A stretch of DNA of 64,000 nt from Rs1 sp038900335 (GTDB lineage Bacteria; Pseudomonadota; Gammaproteobacteria; Pseudomonadales; Balneatricaceae): NCBI GenBank assembly GCA_038900335.1, contig JBBMRB010000002.1, positions 248,001-312,000 of the forward strand, written 5' to 3'. The translations under genes were made by a program, and so were the position numbers. Positions 61,473 to 64,000 of the stretch are shown here, in pieces (position 1 is the first letter of the stretch; each line of letters starts with the position of its first letter). The notes under the pieces were generated by a model. It was not told where the DNA came from, made no database searches, and worked only from the letters and a program-made list of their open reading frames with translations.

Positions 61473-63669
61473 AATCGCCCCCCAGTTTCTCTCGGTTTGA
61501 GAGTACGGCGAACAGCTCGCTCATTTTTTTGTACTCGGTATTCTTTAGGTTTGTTGAAAAGATACCTCGGTGTTCGTTAAAAAAATTCCCGTAATTAGAC
61601 TTTTTATCTAGAGGTGTTGAACCTTCGCATTTAAATCTCAGCTTATCTTTCGTAGTATTGATTTTCCCAGGTTCCATTGGATCATCAATATAGGAAACCG
61701 AACAAGTTTCCACTTTGTAGGTATATGGAGTCAATTCATTAAGGGCTGCCATCCAGAGCTGAAAGCGGTGTAGTACTACGTTCAGCGTTAAACCGTTGCT
61801 ACCTGGTCGTTCTTTAACATAGAAATCGGCACATAACATACAGTATGGTCTGCTCTTGCCAGTCTTTTTTTCAATCTTCTTAGAGTCTTGGAGTTTTCGA
61901 GCCGCCTTTTTTTTGTCGATGTTAAAATTGGGGTGTCGCAAGGTTATTTCACCAATAGAGGTGCTGCGTCCACAATTCGCCTCTGTTACTTGTGCGTGGC
62001 TTGTTAGGGATGCCGAACCGTCGCTATTAATGAAATATGCATCAGGGTCTGTCCCACGCACATTCAACAACGCCTTCGATATGACGTTTTTTTCGAGTTC
62101 CAGTGTAATGATCCATGACCGAACCGACTTCGTCATGTCTCTGTCAGCCTCAATAGGTAGAGTTAACTCTATCTGGCTGTCAGCAGTGCTACCACTAGTA
62201 AAGCTGATTCGGCCTTTATAATCTGATGCATTAAGCTTTCTATCGGTAAAGACCTTTTCGATGTTGTGTTTTTGAGTTAACAGCATCTCACGCTGAGCAG
62301 GGGTAGCTTTAATGTCTTGCATGCCAGCTTCGCAAATGGGACAGGGGAAACCGTTTTTCTCTTCCAAAAGAGCTAATAAGTTCTCATTAGTTTGGCCTTT
62401 CTGGCTGAGTTTTAGAGGGTATTGGCACTGTTCGCAGTCAAACTGACCGCCCCTAGTGCCATTATCACGAAACTCGTCGATAAGGCCGGAAGGCAGTGCG
62501 TTGTACACCCTTTCAGACAGGTTGCTTTTAAGGTAGGCCGCTCGCTCAGCTTGATTCATTTCTGCCTGAGCGCCACCTTTACAGTATTTACAGGAGTTCG
62601 CATTTGTTTCGATAAGAGTCTTAACTAATGTTAAGTTTCTTCTAGCGCATTTACCGCATTGATATTTGATCTCGTCGTATGGCAAATACGCTGTTTGCTG
62701 AGTCAGTAGTGCATGGCCTTTTTCTTTGCAAAAGTTTTTAAGGTTTTGTGTTCTCTCCTGCGCTCGTTCTGGTAATTTCTCCACGAAAAGGCCATGGATT
62801 TTCTCGACTGAAGGTTCTTTGTTCATCAGTTCTAGAAAAGGGGCTTTTTCCTTTCCGGGATAATTGTCAATTACATCCATGACAGCACTTAGTGCTTTTT
62901 TTGGGGATAGGTGGTTAATTCTGTCAATGACTAGAAAGAAGTCACCGTTTTCAGCTGCCTGTTGAACCTTTTTCTTGTCGTTCCCCATTACTTTAGGATT
63001 CTCATAATGCCCCTGATGTCCTTGATACTCAACACACAGCCCAGTAGCTATGTTTTCACCCCAAATGTCGAGTTCAAGGCCATTGGTAAAATGGGTTCGA
63101 ACGTCCTCCCGCCACGCCACAGACTCTCCATTTTCGTTCGTTGGAAATAACTCCATTAACGTGCAAGCTATCATCAGTTGATCGGCCTTAATGCCGGTAC
63201 GCCCAAAACATGTATTCCTTACTCGGTTTATGGTTTGCCAGTTCGAAAAGTAGTCGGTGAGTTTTTTGTACATATAATACACGCCAGTTTTTTTGGGTTG
63301 GCCATTAAATGTACCACTACCTTGATAGTTCGGTTGACCCATTGAGGAGTAACTAATGTATTTGAGTGAAGCGCCAAATGGCAGCTGCTCTACCAAAATA
63401 GCTCGCGTATCGTCGATAAGTTTCTCGTCGATTGTAAGCAGTTTAGAGATCATTGAAACAGAGAACTCTTTATCTAATGGGCCTTTGAGTCGACCGGTGA
63501 TTTCAGGCCTTAGGATGGCATCGATGGGGATCTTGTTCGGCTCGTACAGGTGAGAGAAACTCGGGATATCGACGTGGAGGCCTTTGTCACATCTTGTGAT
63601 AGAAACATCGTTACCCCATACACGCTCCATACGTGCAATCAACCTATTCTCTTCAGCACTAAAGACCAT
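61471..63669 (-). CDS. large zinc-ribbon protein with Vsr/PD-(D/E)xK-like nuclease core
   Basis: Unrecognised as a whole, 732 aa, start supported by AAGG 8 bp upstream. Residues 197-250 (GLELDIWGENIATGLCVEYQGHQGHY, given in part) fit a Vsr-type or treble-clef-linked PD-(D/E)xK core: Asp201, Glu214-x-Gln216, then Lys232-234 and FFLVIDRIN. Residues 310-365 are a zinc-ribbon module (KGHALLTQQTAYL, C338/C341, C360/C363) like those of homing-type DUF723 proteins. Two more Cys pairs follow (412/415 with 443/446; 610/613). The last 120 residues have no recognised fold. It sits beside a recombinase, in a repeat-bounded segment. A nuclease or defence role is inference; no known system matches. Confidence 0.7.
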   Translation of the reverse strand: MVFSAEENRLIARMERVWGNDVSITRCDKGLHVDIPSFSHLYEPNKIPIDAILRPEITGRLKGPLDKEFSVSMISKLLTIDEKLIDDTRAILVEQLPFGASLKYISYSSMGQPNYQGSGTFNGQPKKTGVYYMYKKLTDYFSNWQTINRVRNTCFGRTGIKADQLMIACTLMELFPTNENGESVAWREDVRTHFTNGLELDIWGENIATGLCVEYQGHQGHYENPKVMGNDKKKVQQAAENGDFFLVIDRINHLSPKKALSAVMDVIDNYPGKEKAPFLELMNKEPSVEKIHGLFVEKLPERAQERTQNLKNFCKEKGHALLTQQTAYLPYDEIKYQCGKCARRNLTLVKTLIETNANSCKYCKGGAQAEMNQAERAAYLKSNLSERVYNALPSGLIDEFRDNGTRGGQFDCEQCQYPLKLSQKGQTNENLLALLEEKNGFPCPICEAGMQDIKATPAQREMLLTQKHNIEKVFTDRKLNASDYKGRISFTSGSTADSQIELTLPIEADRDMTKSVRSWIITLELEKNVISKALLNVRGTDPDAYFINSDGSASLTSHAQVTEANCGRSTSIGEITLRHPNFNIDKKKAARKLQDSKKIEKKTGKSRPYCMLCADFYVKERPGSNGLTLNVVLHRFQLWMAALNELTPYTYKVETCSVSYIDDPMEPGKINTTKDKLRFKCEGSTPLDKKSNYGNFFNEHRGIFSTNLKNTEYKKMSELFAVLSNREKLGGD

Positions 63670-63925
63670 ATATTACCTTCCACAAGTTATTGAATTAAAC
63701 ACCTAGTTGACTGTTATTATGCACAGTACTTTGAAATTTTCCAGTTCGATTGAGCTTAATGTAGTATGGGAAGACGTGAATCGGATTATTTGAAACGTGT
63801 TGGCGTTGATGGAGGCCAGTCACACCAAAGCGTTTGAAAGGTATGTTTTTTTCTGATGTGTTCTTTGCCTGTGAAAAAATGTTGTGGCTAAGTGAATTTG
63901 GCCACTAATTTAGAGTGAACCAACA
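63670..63925. other. upstream region of the zinc-ribbon gene
   Basis: 256 bp. The minus-strand ribosome-binding site GGAAGG precedes ATG 63669. A plus-strand 20-codon reading from about 63768 (MGRRESDYLKRVG) is too short to support. Long-range inverted words AAAATGTTG and CAACATTTT lie at about 63876-63932. Confidence 0.4.
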
Positions 63926-64000
63926 ACATTTTCTATCTCGCAATGTGCCCCTTTGCGTATATGGACTCCACGTATTTAATGTCCGCTTTAGGCTCTGAGC
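63926..64000. repeat. direct repeat copy B of the mobile segment
   Basis: Matches copy A at 60440-60515 (CTCGCAAT, TGCCC, TATTTAATGTCCGC, TAGGCTC) at roughly 70-75% by eye, in the same orientation. The window ends inside it, so a second recombinase copy may follow outside. Confidence 0.6.

Noticed and set aside
60440..64000. Prophage
   Set aside because: No structural, packaging or replication genes; only a recombinase, a nuclease-like gene and a remnant.

Overview
The window looks like chromosomal DNA of a marine gammaproteobacterium of the Alteromonadales/Shewanella/Colwellia kind. It is AT-rich with dense gene packing. It carries E. coli-like DinB, CorA, RimK, GlcDEF, GshA, TcyP and MdlAB homologues, a LexA box, many LysR regulators and a c-di-GMP protein. 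The exact genus is inference.

Layout. 1-5.7 kb: dinB (cut by the window edge) with a LexA box, a small protein, a LysR regulator, a Tat-exported dienelactone hydrolase, and a divergent corA / DUF21 (CNNM-like) pair. 5.7-12.5 kb: an HdfR-like regulator facing a tight six-gene operon (rimK, M14-like deacylase, RimB-like retropepsin, two MscS channels, mgtE), then an SMR pump. 12.6-24.8 kb: a chemoreceptor, a VOC protein, a GGDEF-EAL protein with an adjacent periplasmic binding protein, an FAD amine oxidase with AstA facing an Lrp regulator, and a LysR/MATE pair. 25.3-32.9 kb: a giant repeat adhesin broken by one frameshift in a C-run. 33-42.6 kb: an NTF2-like protein, a DMT transporter / LysR / phosphatase-like group, the glycolate oxidase operon glcDEF with its GntR regulator and two operators, and a 2OG-Fe(II) oxygenase.

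42.8-46.6 kb is an accessory stretch with attC-like sequences but no integron integrase. It holds a nonsense-mutated zinc-ribbon membrane gene, a PLD-nuclease gene with a defence-like N-terminal domain, a coiled-coil protein and a ParD-like/methionine aminopeptidase pair.

46.8-60.4 kb is the most coherent functional block, a thiol/sulfur locus. It holds an SDR without its catalytic Tyr, a patB pseudogene, cystine transporter TcyP, CoA-disulfide reductase, rhodanese, a SigZ-like ECF sigma factor, GshA, two ABC half-exporters and a eukaryotic-type glutathione synthetase. All three outward promoters (patB, tcyP, gshA) share the same element: heptamers RCGTCTT repeated at exactly 20 bp, 30-36 bp before the start codon. 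This suggests one regulon for making, and perhaps exporting, a thiol peptide.

60.4-64 kb is a mobile segment. It has a tyrosine recombinase inactivated by one in-frame TGA, a C-terminal gene remnant with its terminator, and a 732-residue zinc-ribbon protein with a Vsr/PD-(D/E)xK-like core. It lies between two diverged direct repeats of about 75 bp.
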